Assembly: GCA_017397835.1 (NCBI GenBank)
Contig: JAFQHV010000029.1
Location: forward strand, 1-57,812
Source: Oscillospiraceae bacterium
GTDB taxonomy: Bacteria; Bacillota; Clostridia; Oscillospirales; Oscillospiraceae
Direction of reading: 5' to 3'
Length of the DNA stretch: 57,812 bases
Below, in pieces: positions 45,073-54,800 of this stretch. The notes under the pieces were generated by a model. That model was not told the origin of the DNA and ran no database searches. It was given only the letters and a program-made list of their open reading frames with translations. How positions within the stretch are numbered: the first letter of the stretch is position 1; each line of letters starts with the position of its first letter. The position numbers and the translations under genes were made by a program.

Positions 45073-45115
45073 TGAAATATACAAAATTAACTATATAAAT
45101 ATCCTTTATCGATGG

Positions 45116-45121
45116 TATAAT
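45116..45121 (+). promoter_or_regulatory. Putative -10 box of the redox operon
   Basis: A perfect TATAAT sits 34 bases before the first start codon, but there is no -35-like hexamer 16-18 bases upstream (the region reads ATATAA). This is compatible with activation by the divergent AraC protein. Confidence 0.4.
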
Positions 45122-45154
45122 CAAAATATATAATGAGGAAAGGTATGTTGTCGG

Positions 45155-46351
45155 ATGCTTGGAAAATCGATTGAAATAGGGAAAAAGCACGCAGATAATC
45201 GGGTAGTATTGCAGCCCATGGAGGGGTGTGACTGCACTGCGGACGGCAGCCCCAGCCGGTTGACCGTTGAAAAGTATCTGAAAGCGGCAAGAAGCGCAGC
45301 CGGGATCGTTTGGTTTGAAGCCAATGCAGTTTGCCCGGAGGGAAGAACAAATCCCCGGCAAATGATGCTGACACGGGACAATCTTCAAAAGTTCAAGGAG
45401 CTTTTAAGTCAAATGCGTGAGATCGCCCAGAACGAGTGCGGAATATCACCGATTTTTATTTTGCAGTTGACGCATTCGGGACGACAGAGCATAACTCCCA
45501 TGATAGCCTATCGCAATCCCGTGTATGAGGAAAAGCGCCCCGTAACAGATGAGAATATCGTGACGGACGAATATCTGGACACACTTCCCGAAAAATATGC
45601 TGCCTCCGCATGCCTTGCGGTGGAGGCGGGCTTTGACGGAGTTGACGTAAAATCCTGTCACGGCTATCTGTTCCAAGAGTTTTTGTCGGCATTTGACCGT
45701 GAGGGACGGTATGGTGGGAGCTTTGCAAATCGGACAAGACTGTATCTTGATTGCGTGCGTGCAGTAAAAAAAGCAATTCCCGACAATATTCTTTTGACTA
45801 CACGCCTCGGCGTTTCGGATATGGTTGCGAAGCCTTACGGCTTTGGAACGACCGAGCAAAACGAACTTGATTTCACCGAGCCTGATATGCTGATTGAAAA
45901 GCTGGTGGCGGAGGGGGTGCAGATATTGAACGTGACCATCGGAAATCCGTATTACAATCCTCACGTCAATCGTCCCTACAGAAAAGGGGGCTACATTGCT
46001 CCCGAGCCTGCAAAGGCAGGGCTTGAACGCTTTGAATACGTAGAAAAACACGTCAAAGAAACCTTTCCCGGCCTTTTGGTTGTTGGCTCCGGGCTGTCAT
46101 ATTACCGGGAGGATTTGATGGAGCGATCGGAGAAACAGCTCAGAGCGGGCATTTGCGATATGGTGGGATATGGCAGAATGTGGCTTGCCTATCCAATGTT
46201 TTACAGGGATCATCGAAAGGGAACGTTTGACCCAAAAAAATGCTGCCTTGCCTGCTCGAAATGTACCGAGCTGATGCGGGCGAAGCAGGTTTCGGGCTGC
46301 GCTGTGTTTAACGAATATTACAGAAATCTTTATAAGGAACTACAAAAATGA
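45155..46351 (+). CDS. NADH:flavin oxidoreductase, Old Yellow Enzyme family, with Fe-S cysteines
   Basis: This 398-aa protein is an FMN-binding TIM barrel that would reduce an activated C=C bond or a related group. Typical motifs are VLQPMEG near the start, LTHSGRQ, and DVKSCHGYLFQEFLSAFDREGRYGG in two adjoining pieces with FANRTR. The C-terminal cluster CLACSKC plus a Cys 11 residues later matches the 4Fe-4S site of 2,4-dienoyl-CoA reductase/BaiCD-type enzymes, but the C-terminal NAD(P)H/FAD half of those roughly 650-aa enzymes is missing. Electrons may therefore come from a partner, perhaps the flavoprotein two genes downstream. AGGAAAGG precedes the ATG. It is first in the operon; its stop overlaps the next start (ATGA). 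Confidence 0.88.
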   Translation: MLGKSIEIGKKHADNRVVLQPMEGCDCTADGSPSRLTVEKYLKAARSAAGIVWFEANAVCPEGRTNPRQMMLTRDNLQKFKELLSQMREIAQNECGISPIFILQLTHSGRQSITPMIAYRNPVYEEKRPVTDENIVTDEYLDTLPEKYAASACLAVEAGFDGVDVKSCHGYLFQEFLSAFDREGRYGGSFANRTRLYLDCVRAVKKAIPDNILLTTRLGVSDMVAKPYGFGTTEQNELDFTEPDMLIEKLVAEGVQILNVTIGNPYYNPHVNRPYRKGGYIAPEPAKAGLERFEYVEKHVKETFPGLLVVGSGLSYYREDLMERSEKQLRAGICDMVGYGRMWLAYPMFYRDHRKGTFDPKKCCLACSKCTELMRAKQVSGCAVFNEYYRNLYKELQK

Positions 46352-47079
46352 GAATTGCGATTGTAACAGGAGTTCTTGGCGGCATAGGGAAGGAAAGCGC
46401 CTTGCAGCTTTGCCGTGCCGGTTATGCTGTTGTGGGTGGCGGCCGCAGTGCATGCACGCAGCTATCCGATTTCGACGGATATGACTTTACATATATCCAG
46501 GGGGACATTTCAGACGCGAAAATGAGGGAGGCGCTTGTTGCTGCGGCCGTACGGAAGGGAGAACTTTCTGCCCTGGTCAATGTCGCGGGCGTTGCACCTA
46601 AGGTGCGCAGTGACGTGCTGGAAATGACCGAGGAAAGCTACGATTTCGTTATGGGAATCAACACCAAGGGGACGCTTTTTCTGACACAGGCGGTGGCCAA
46701 TGAAATGATAAAGCACGGAAAAGGCGGAACGATTGTCAACATCTCCTCTTGCTCGGCATACACAAGCTCAACAAGCCGAGGCGAATACTGCATATCGAAG
46801 GCGGGCGTCTCCATGATCACCAAACTTTTCGCGGACCGCTTGGCAAGAGAAGGGATTACGGTCAATGAGATCTGTCCGGGAATCATCGCCACGGGAATGA
46901 CGAGTGCAGTCAAGGAAAAATACGATAAACTCATTGCGGACGGTCTGGTCCCTCTCGGCAGATGGGGACAGCCGGATGATATCGCAAAGGCCGTAGTCGC
47001 TCTTTGCAGCGGTACATTTGGGTATACCACGGGACAGTCCTTCATTATTGACGGAGGTATGCACATCAGAAGGCTATGA
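46348..47079 (+). CDS. Short-chain dehydrogenase/reductase (SDR)
   Basis: This 243-aa classical SDR oxidises or reduces an alcohol/ketone with NAD(P). It shows the nucleotide motif TGVLGGIGKE, NVAG, the catalytic Ser (ISSCSAY) and Tyr-x3-Lys (YCISK), and the C-terminal IDGGMH. Loss of the third Gly of the usual TGxxxGIG pattern is not seen. Its substrate is presumably shared with the other redox enzymes of the operon. It overlaps both neighbours by four bases (ATGA), a sign of tightly coupled, stoichiometric translation. Confidence 0.93.
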   Translation: MRIAIVTGVLGGIGKESALQLCRAGYAVVGGGRSACTQLSDFDGYDFTYIQGDISDAKMREALVAAAVRKGELSALVNVAGVAPKVRSDVLEMTEESYDFVMGINTKGTLFLTQAVANEMIKHGKGGTIVNISSCSAYTSSTSRGEYCISKAGVSMITKLFADRLAREGITVNEICPGIIATGMTSAVKEKYDKLIADGLVPLGRWGQPDDIAKAVVALCSGTFGYTTGQSFIIDGGMHIRRL

Positions 47080-48875
47080 AAAAAAGATATCATACTTTGA
47101 TAGTCGGAACCGGCTGTGCGGGCTTTAACGCAGCGGATAAGCTGTACGATCTTGGTGTTCGGGACATTGCCATCGTCACCGAGGGGCGACTGATGGGAAC
47201 ATCCAGAAATACAGGAAGCGACAAGCAGACATACTATAAGCTCTCGCTTTGCGGCGCGGAGGCAGACAGCGTGCGCGAGATGGCGGATACACTCTATTCC
47301 GGCAGTGGAGTTATGGGGGAGCATGCGCTTTGCGAGGCGGCGTATTCTACGCGTTGTTTCATGCGCCTTGTGGAGCTTGGAGTTCCGTTTCCAACGAATG
47401 AGTTCGGTGAATACGCAGGATATAAGACCGATCACGATCCCCGCACGCGGGCCACTTCCTGCGGGCCGTTGACCTCAAAATATATGACCGAAGCGCTTGA
47501 ACGATCGGTGATTTCCAAGGGCATTGAGATACTGGATTTTCAAAGAGTAGTCAAGATACTAACGGAGGATAACACGGTAACGGGTGTGGCCTGCGTAAAC
47601 GTGGTAACGGGAGAAGTGTCTGTGATCACCTGTCAAAACGTCGTTCTCTGCACGGGAGGTCCTGCGTGTGTCTACAAAAATACGGTCTATCCGGAAAGCC
47701 AGCACGGCGCCACAGGGCTTGCCATTGAGGCGGGAGCGACCCTGGCGAATATGGAACAGTGGCAGTACGGCATAGCAAGCACAAAATTCCGCTGGAATCT
47801 TTCGGGCACGTATCAGCAGGTGATACCCCGATATATTTCCGTTGACAAAGACGGAAATGAATGTGAGTTTTTGTATGAGAAGTTGGGTGAGGAGTCCCTT
47901 GCATTGATCTTTCTTAAGGGCTACCAATGGCCGTTTGACACGAGAAAGACAGAGGGCTCGTCAAAGGTGGATATTCTCGTTGCGGAGCAGATAAAGCAAG
48001 GCAAGCGGGTGTTTCTCGATTTCAGTAAAAATCCCAGGGGTTTGGAACATGGTTTCTCGGTACTCCCTGAGGAAGCATATGAGTATCTTGACCGCTCGGG
48101 CGCCCTGTTCGGTACACCCATTGAGCGCCTCGCAAAAATGAATATTGGGGCCATTGAGTTATATGCCGACCACGGTATCGACCTGTATAGCGAATATCTG
48201 GAGATCGCGGTCTGCGCTCAGCACTGTAACGGTGGTGTTGCGGTGGACGAGCATTGGCAGAGCGACGTTTGCGGCCTGTATGCTGCGGGAGAGGCCGCGG
48301 GAACCTTTGGCGTTTACCGCCCGGGCGGCAGTGCGCTCAATTCCACGCAGGTGGGAAGCCTCAGAGCGGCGGAGCATATAGCCCAAAAAGGCGACACAGT
48401 TCAACTTACGCCGAAGTACACGCCGCCCAAAATCCAATTCGGCGTATCAAACGTTTTACAGATACGGGAAGAGTATCAGACAGAAATGAGCCGGATTGCC
48501 GATTTTGATCGAAGTACAGACGGTATGAAGGCCCTGTTTAAGAAGACAGACAAATTGTGTGAAACATTTTTCGATACAGCCGTGATTGACCGCGTGTCGC
48601 AGATGGCAGAACTTTTCAGGTTGTACGATATGGTATTGACACAACGCTCTGTACTGTCGGCGATGCTTTGTTCCGCAGAAGCGGTAGGTACACACGGGGC
48701 GGCCTTTGTTGACCGCAAGCCAATGGGGTGCGCGGGGGCGGAAAGAAACGAGCGCACCCTGACCAAAGGTGCGCACTCTGAGCGGGTGCCGGTTTCGCCC
48801 ATGCCTACTCCTGAATTGTGGTTCGAAACATTGCTGGCGAGAAAGAAGTGGGAGATGAATGATGGGAAACGGTAA
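47076..48875 (+). CDS. FAD-dependent oxidoreductase, fumarate reductase/succinate dehydrogenase flavoprotein-like
   Basis: This 599-aa protein starts with an FAD Rossmann motif (LIVGTGCAGFNAADKL). Further family marks are GTSRNTGSDKQTYY, VVLCTGGP, and the C-terminal FAD motif GLYAAGEAAGTFG with GGSALNSTQVGSLRA. There is no signal peptide or transmembrane segment, so it is a soluble cytoplasmic flavoprotein. Such proteins reduce enoates or dehydrogenate C-C or C-O bonds; the substrate here is unknown. Its start overlaps the SDR stop (ATGA), and its 3' end overlaps the next gene by 17 bases. Confidence 0.88.
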   Translation: MKKRYHTLIVGTGCAGFNAADKLYDLGVRDIAIVTEGRLMGTSRNTGSDKQTYYKLSLCGAEADSVREMADTLYSGSGVMGEHALCEAAYSTRCFMRLVELGVPFPTNEFGEYAGYKTDHDPRTRATSCGPLTSKYMTEALERSVISKGIEILDFQRVVKILTEDNTVTGVACVNVVTGEVSVITCQNVVLCTGGPACVYKNTVYPESQHGATGLAIEAGATLANMEQWQYGIASTKFRWNLSGTYQQVIPRYISVDKDGNECEFLYEKLGEESLALIFLKGYQWPFDTRKTEGSSKVDILVAEQIKQGKRVFLDFSKNPRGLEHGFSVLPEEAYEYLDRSGALFGTPIERLAKMNIGAIELYADHGIDLYSEYLEIAVCAQHCNGGVAVDEHWQSDVCGLYAAGEAAGTFGVYRPGGSALNSTQVGSLRAAEHIAQKGDTVQLTPKYTPPKIQFGVSNVLQIREEYQTEMSRIADFDRSTDGMKALFKKTDKLCETFFDTAVIDRVSQMAELFRLYDMVLTQRSVLSAMLCSAEAVGTHGAAFVDRKPMGCAGAERNERTLTKGAHSERVPVSPMPTPELWFETLLARKKWEMNDGKR

Positions 48876-49623
48876 ATACGCATTAGGTCTGGTGTCGGTT
48901 TCGTTTCGACAACATACGCCCGAAGATATCTTGCAGGCGGTCAAAGCCGCAGGTCTTTCTTGTGTTGAGTGGGGGAGTGACGTTCATGCCCCTTGCCGCG
49001 ACATGGAGCGGCTGCGTGAAATCGCTGTGCTGCAAAAAGAATATGGCATTTCCTGTTCATCTTACGGCACCTATTTCCGATTGGGCGAAACGCCCATAGA
49101 GGAATTGGAAAACTATATTCAAGCGGCAAAAATTCTTGGAACAAACATTCTGCGTCTTTGGTGCGGAGTAAAAAGCGGCAAAGACATGACGAACGAGGAG
49201 CGAAATGCTCTTTTGGAGGCCTGCAAGAAAGCGGCGGAGATTGCCAAAAGCAGCGAAATGACGCTGTGTATGGAATGTCATAGGGAGACATTTACCGAAA
49301 ATCCCGATGATGCCGTTTGGCTGATGCGAGCGGTCAATTCTCCGCATTTCCGTATGTATTGGCAACCGTTTCAATGGCAAAATCCCGAAGAAAACATGAA
49401 GAATGCGGCCAAAGTCGCAAATTATGCGGAGCATATTCACGTGTTCAACTGGAGAGGGAAAGAAAAGTTTCCGTTGGCGGAAGCGGTTGAAGAATGGCGG
49501 GATTATTTGGAGCAGTTTTCAACCCCTCGTACTCTTTTGCTCGAATTTATGCCAAAGGGAACGTTAGAGGAACTTGCTTGTGAAGCTGCTGCGCTCAGAA
49601 TGGTTATAGGAGAAAGCGTATGA
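48859..49623 (+). CDS. Sugar phosphate isomerase/epimerase-like TIM barrel
   Basis: This 254-aa protein belongs to the xylose-isomerase-like/AP endonuclease 2 superfamily. Metal-site candidates are Glu in LCMECHRE, Asp/His in the HIHVFNW strand and Glu in LLLEFMPKG. ILQAVKAAGLSCVEWG is the usual first alpha/beta unit. Two in-frame ATGs are adjacent; the second, 48862, has better spacing to GGAG. It overlaps the flavoprotein gene. Members act as isomerases, epimerases, dehydratases or keto-glycoside lyases; family membership does not fix the reaction. Its stop overlaps the next start by four bases. Confidence 0.87.
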   Translation: MMGNGKYALGLVSVSFRQHTPEDILQAVKAAGLSCVEWGSDVHAPCRDMERLREIAVLQKEYGISCSSYGTYFRLGETPIEELENYIQAAKILGTNILRLWCGVKSGKDMTNEERNALLEACKKAAEIAKSSEMTLCMECHRETFTENPDDAVWLMRAVNSPHFRMYWQPFQWQNPEENMKNAAKVANYAEHIHVFNWRGKEKFPLAEAVEEWRDYLEQFSTPRTLLLEFMPKGTLEELACEAAALRMVIGESV

Positions 49624-50621
49624 GAGGAATATTCCTTTGCGAAGGGTACGATAAAGCCTTCCATGTTTATGATGCTGAAACGGTCTGTGAACTGCAAGCA
49701 TTAGTCAATATTGAAGCGAAGCTGTACGCAAAGGCGGACATTGTCCGCGCACCTGCCGCATTTTCTGATGTGGAGTTCATTTTTTCAACTTGGGGGATGC
49801 CTGAATTTACACAAGAAGAAATCAGAGCTTGTTTGCCCAATCTGAAATGCGTATTTTACGCGGCGGGGTCGGTGCAGAGCTTTGCCCGACCGTTTCTGCA
49901 TTGCGGGGTCAAGGTCTTCTCTGCGTGGGCGGCAAATGCTGTGCCGGTATCTGAGTACACCGTGGCACAAATGATTCTTGCGAACAAGGGATATTTTCTG
50001 ACCAACCGACTGTACCACGCAAGCGGAAATAAGGCCGCAAAGGCTACGCTTAAGAAATGCAGCGGCAACTACGGGGAAACTGTGGGCATCATAGGTGCAG
50101 GCATGATCGGCAAGCTTGTCATTCAAATGCTTAAGCAGTACAAATTGAATGTGATCGTGTTCGATCCGTTTTTGTCGGATGAAAAAGCGCAGGAGCTAGG
50201 AGCAGAAAAATGCGCGCTTCACGATTTGTTTGAACGTGCCTTTGTGGTGTCGAACCATTTGGCCAATAATGAGCAAACCAAGGGAATGTTGGGCTATGAC
50301 CTATTCCGCCGCATGAGAGAAAATGCCGTATTCATTAACACCGGGCGCGGTGCGCAGGTGGTGGAGGAGGATCTGGTTCGCGTTTTGCAGGAGCGCCCCG
50401 ACCTGACGGCTCTTTTGGATGTAACTTACCCTGAACCCCCTGTGGAGGGGCATCCGTTCTATACCTTGCCCAACTGCCTGCTGACGCCCCACATCGCGGG
50501 AAGCATGGGGAGCGAGGTGGCCCGGATGGGCGAGTATATGCTTGCAGAATGTCGGGCATATCTTAACGGTGAGCCGTGCCGCTATGAAATAACGGAAAAA
50601 ATGCTTGAAACCATGGCGTAA
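49620..50621 (+). CDS. D-isomer-specific 2-hydroxyacid dehydrogenase
   Basis: This 333-aa NAD-dependent enzyme interconverts a 2-hydroxyacid and a 2-ketoacid. The NAD motif is VGIIGAGMIGK. The catalytic Arg lies in NTGRGAQVVEEDL, the Glu in VTYPEPP, and the His in TPHIAGS, all in family positions. The N-terminal substrate domain is divergent, consistent with an unusual substrate. Its start overlaps the upstream stop (ATGA). It is probably a step after the isomerase/lyase-like enzyme, although the order of reactions is speculative. Confidence 0.92.
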   Translation: MRGIFLCEGYDKAFHVYDAETVCELQALVNIEAKLYAKADIVRAPAAFSDVEFIFSTWGMPEFTQEEIRACLPNLKCVFYAAGSVQSFARPFLHCGVKVFSAWAANAVPVSEYTVAQMILANKGYFLTNRLYHASGNKAAKATLKKCSGNYGETVGIIGAGMIGKLVIQMLKQYKLNVIVFDPFLSDEKAQELGAEKCALHDLFERAFVVSNHLANNEQTKGMLGYDLFRRMRENAVFINTGRGAQVVEEDLVRVLQERPDLTALLDVTYPEPPVEGHPFYTLPNCLLTPHIAGSMGSEVARMGEYMLAECRAYLNGEPCRYEITEKMLETMA

Positions 50622-50644
50622 GACGCTTGGAAGGAGAAATAAAT

Positions 50645-51643
50645 ATGTACGATCTTCAGCCGATCATCGATAATGTGTTGAAACGCATTGAGACGCACAA
50701 GGTGGGACAGGGACAGTATGCCCGCTGGATTTGGCAGAATGCAAACGGGACCAGAGAACTGGGAGTCAACCCCTACGGGTGTGCAGACGCGGCAAATATG
50801 CTTTACATGACGGGACATTTCCCCAGAGACACAAAGGAGCGGGCGGCATGGGTCTCTGCCATGCAGGAGATGCAGGATCCCGAGACCGGACTGTTCCATG
50901 AAAAAACGCATCATACGCTGCATACCACTGCCCATGTGACGGCAGCGTTGGAACTGTTTGACGCGGCGCCCAAACACCGTCCTCTGGCTGTGCTGCCCTG
51001 TTTAGAGAAAGGCGGCTTTGAGAGACTGATGGAGAATTTGGATTGGAAAGCCCCTTGGGCCCAATCCCACCGGGGAGCAGCGGTTTACGTCATTGCCAAC
51101 CTTTGTGGGGAAGCAACTCCTGCCTGGAACGATGCCTATTTCAAATGGTTTTGGGACAATGCCGATCCCGAAACCGGCTTTTGGCGCAAAGGTGATTATC
51201 AGGAGGAAACGCACGCGCCGCTCTATGAGTTTATGGCAGGAGGTTTCCACTACCTGTTCAACCATGAAAACGCACACAGACCGGTACGCTATCCCGAGCG
51301 CATCATCGATTCCTGCATCAAAATGTACCGGGAAAAGAGCCTGCACAAGGTGTTTGCAAGAACGGCGGGTTTTTTGGAAATTGACTGGATTTATTGTCTC
51401 ACGCGTGCCTGTGAGCAGACCCACCACCGCTATGATGAGGTCAAGGCGATCCTGCGCGAGTTTACCGAGGAATACATGGTGTTCTGGAACAATGTGGATT
51501 GGGAAACCAATGAATCGGTTAATGACCTGCATGCGCTCTTTGGCAGTGTGTGCGCCTTCGCCGAGCTGCAGCGAGTTCTTCGCGGAGAATTCCGCAGCGA
51601 CAAGCCTTTGAAGCTGGTGCTGGACAGACGCCCCTTTATCTAA
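50645..51643 (+). CDS. Probable alpha/alpha-toroid protein of unknown function
   Basis: This 332-aa protein starts at ATG 50645 after AAGGAGAAAT; six upstream in-frame codons were discarded. I do not recognise a named family. It is rich in alternating helices with repeated aromatic-Gly-Asp/Glu loops (MQDPETGLFHE, ADPETGFWRKGDY) and His-rich motifs (HHTLHTTAHVTAALELF). This pattern occurs in (alpha/alpha) barrels such as glycosidases, polysaccharide lyases and terpene cyclases. It has no signal peptide. It is last in the redox operon, 23 bases after the dehydrogenase, and its base composition is closer to the flanking GC-rich genes than the rest of the island. A glycosidase or lyase feeding the redox steps is one guess. 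Confidence 0.8.
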   Translation: MYDLQPIIDNVLKRIETHKVGQGQYARWIWQNANGTRELGVNPYGCADAANMLYMTGHFPRDTKERAAWVSAMQEMQDPETGLFHEKTHHTLHTTAHVTAALELFDAAPKHRPLAVLPCLEKGGFERLMENLDWKAPWAQSHRGAAVYVIANLCGEATPAWNDAYFKWFWDNADPETGFWRKGDYQEETHAPLYEFMAGGFHYLFNHENAHRPVRYPERIIDSCIKMYREKSLHKVFARTAGFLEIDWIYCLTRACEQTHHRYDEVKAILREFTEEYMVFWNNVDWETNESVNDLHALFGSVCAFAELQRVLRGEFRSDKPLKLVLDRRPFI

Positions 51644-51823
51644 AGGGCAGGAAAAATATGACGGTGAGATAACGAGGATGTACTGGACAAAAGTAAGGCT
51701 GCGCCCATATAGCAAGGAAAGACTGTCTATCACAGTCGTTATCTTCTAAAAACGTCAGTAGACTTGGGAAATAAGATGTTGTAAAACGAAAGCAGAAATC
51801 TTGCAAAAACGGAGGAAAAGCGA

Positions 51824-54800
51824 ATGAAACGAGTGTTGTCGTGTTTGCTGACGTTGGTCATGGTGATTTCCATGGCCAACGGGTTTGCAGTGCCCGCGGC
51901 AGCGGTGCAGGCAGAACCGCTGCAGGCCTACCACACCACGGCCAATATGGCGGTGGACGGAAGGCTCATCGACGGCCACTGGCTGACCCGGGACCGGTTG
52001 GGCAGCACCCCTGTGGGCCTGCTGTGCAATCAGGACAGCCTGTTCATCGGCATGAAAACCGCCGCCAAAACCGCGGAATTCACCATCCATGGCGTGGCCA
52101 TGACCGCCGACTTCGAGGCCGGCTCTGTGGTAGCAAACGGCGTGAAGGTAGGCGTGGCTGCCATGAGTGTGGCCGCCGGAACCGTGGAGCTGGAAATTCC
52201 CCTTGTGGAGTTGGGTCTGGTGTACAGCGCCGGTCAGGTGGTGGATTTCGCCTGCAAGGTGGACGGTAATAGCTACTCCGGCAAGGCTGTACTGGCCGCA
52301 AAGACGGCTCTGATCGCCAACGACATGGATGACATCAGCAGCCTGCCCAACTACAAGAAAATGGGCACCCCCGGTAAGAGTGAGGTCTATGGCGAGCAGG
52401 GAGATGGCAGCTTGCATATCGGCACCGGTTCCATGACCGATGCCGGAGCCTCGCTGCATCTGCCGGAGTGGAGTTTTGCCGAAATCGGGTTTGACAAGAC
52501 CCGTGGCTACGAGCTGTCCTACACCATCGACTTTAATGACCTGACTGTGTCCGCTCCGGGACAGGAGGCCTATGTGGCAGTCACCGGCTTTGGCATCGAG
52601 ACCCGCAGCGGGGTGTATAACCGCCAGGGCTTCTCTGCCGACAAGAACGGCAATATTTTGGTTTCCCAGTACGAGCGTACGGCGGACACCACCAAGACCG
52701 TGGATACCGGCTATGACCTGGGTGCCAAGAACGTGCTTGTCCAGTTGATTGTGGATGACGAATATAACACCGCCGTTTATATGGACGGAAAGCTGATTAT
52801 CCAGTACAAGACCAGTGCCCGCACCGCCGACGGCGACTTCGTGCGTACCTCCACCAGCACCGCCCGCCGTGACCTGACCGTGGACAACGGTAACGACATC
52901 AACATTCACGATTTGCTGCTGACCCAAACCGCCCCTGACGAGCGGATGATCGTGTCCGGCTTCAATCCCGCCGACCTGAAGCTGGACGGCAGCACCGGCG
53001 AGATGGTGTGGGTCATGACCAACAAGGTGGGCGGCACCAAGTTCGGCCTGCTGGCAGACGAAAAGAACCTGTACATCGCCCTGAACACCGCTGAGGGCGA
53101 AGCGGAGCTGCTGCTCAACGGCAGCAAGGCCACCGCCAAGCTGGGTAAGAAGCCCACCATCGCCCTGGGCTACACCATGGGCAGCACCATTGCCGCCAAT
53201 GGCGATGGTCAATACGAGATTACCATTCCCCTGAGTCTGCTGGGCGAATTTGGCGATGTTCTGCCCTTTGCCATCACCGCCGGGGGGCAGACCCGAAAAT
53301 TCGGCCTGTCCCTGACCGGCACGGTGGTTGATCTGGTGACCAAGACTCCGGCTGACGGGGACGGCAAGCAGGTTGCCATCGCCTACCTGAACACCGATAA
53401 GGTGAAGATGGACGGTCTGCTGAAAGAGAACCACTGGTACGCCCCCTACCTGACCGCAGGCGGCGACATTGCCACCGGTGTGGGCTTTCTGTGGGACGCC
53501 ACCTATCTGTACGTGGGCGGACAGATGTTCAGTACCACCCGGGCCAAGTCCTTGAACCTGACCTTGGGGGGCAAGACCGTTACCGCCGACCTGGCCGACG
53601 GCACCGCCTCCGCAGGCGAAATCGCCAACGGCGGGCAGACCTTCGAATGGAAAATCGCTTTGGCCGACCTCGGCATTGAGGGCGGCATCAACGTGGCTAA
53701 GGACTACAAGCTGGATGTGGTGGGGCAGGAGGGTACCTCCACCCTCCACGGCAACCTGACCATGGCCGCCACCACCGTAGTGCTGGGTGACAGCTGCGAT
53801 GACTTCAACGCCAAGGGATATGTGAACAATACGGGTCCTGCGGTGAAGGGTACCCGCCTGGAGCAGGGTGCCGGCTTCTATAACATTACCACCGACTCCG
53901 CCATGACCGGCAACGAGATTTATCGCTGGTACACGCCGCTGCTGAACTACAACGGCGGCGCTTACGAGTTTACCTTTGACGTGACCATCCACTCCCTGCC
54001 CCACAACACCCGCAGCCTTGGCTGGCGCGGCCTGCTGTGGGAGATCCGTCAGCCGGAGCTGCAGGCACTGTATGCCTTCCGCAGTGACGGCAAAGGCAAC
54101 GTGTTTATGGATAATCTGGCTGCCCGCGGCTGCAACAGTGTGGATACCGGAATTGACTTCGGTCAGCGGGCGACCATCCAGATTGCCGTAAATGACAGTA
54201 ACGTGCCCAGCCTGTACGTCAATGGCAAGTTCATCGGCAGCTTCCCCATTCTGAACCGCACAACCTTTACCATTAATGATACCCTGCATATGCCCCGCAT
54301 GAACATTCAGATGGTCAACCATGACCGGGACCCCGATGCCGATGGCAAGCTGAACGGAACCAACATTGAAATTCATGACATTCTGTTCACCCAGACCCTG
54401 TATCGGGACGAGCAGGGGGCGGCAGAGAATGCCCTGCAGACCATCACCGAGGAAAGCATCCTGGCCGGGCAGAATCCCCGGGATGTGACCAAGCTGAACC
54501 TGGTGAAGAAGGTCACCGACCCCAACAGCGGCATCACCTGCGATGTGGTGTGGTCGGCCGTCGATACCGCCACCGGCCGCCCCGCCGAGAACGTCAATCT
54601 GGAGACCGGCGTGGTCAGCCGTCTGAGCCGACCTGTGGTGTTCGAACTGACCGCCACCGTGGTGTGCGGAAGCTCCGGTGTCAGCAAAAGCTTTACCTAT
54701 CAGGCGGCCGGTCAGGCCAAGGCGGGCAACGTGGCTCTCATCACCAAGGACGATGACCCCCGTGTGGGACAGGTCACAAGCTGGGCCAGCGGCACCTACG

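Noticed and set aside
51667-51744. Inverted pair AGATAACGA and TCGTTATCT upstream of F
   Set aside because: The arms are only 9 bp and about 60 bases apart; this can easily be chance, so it is not called as a terminator or operator.
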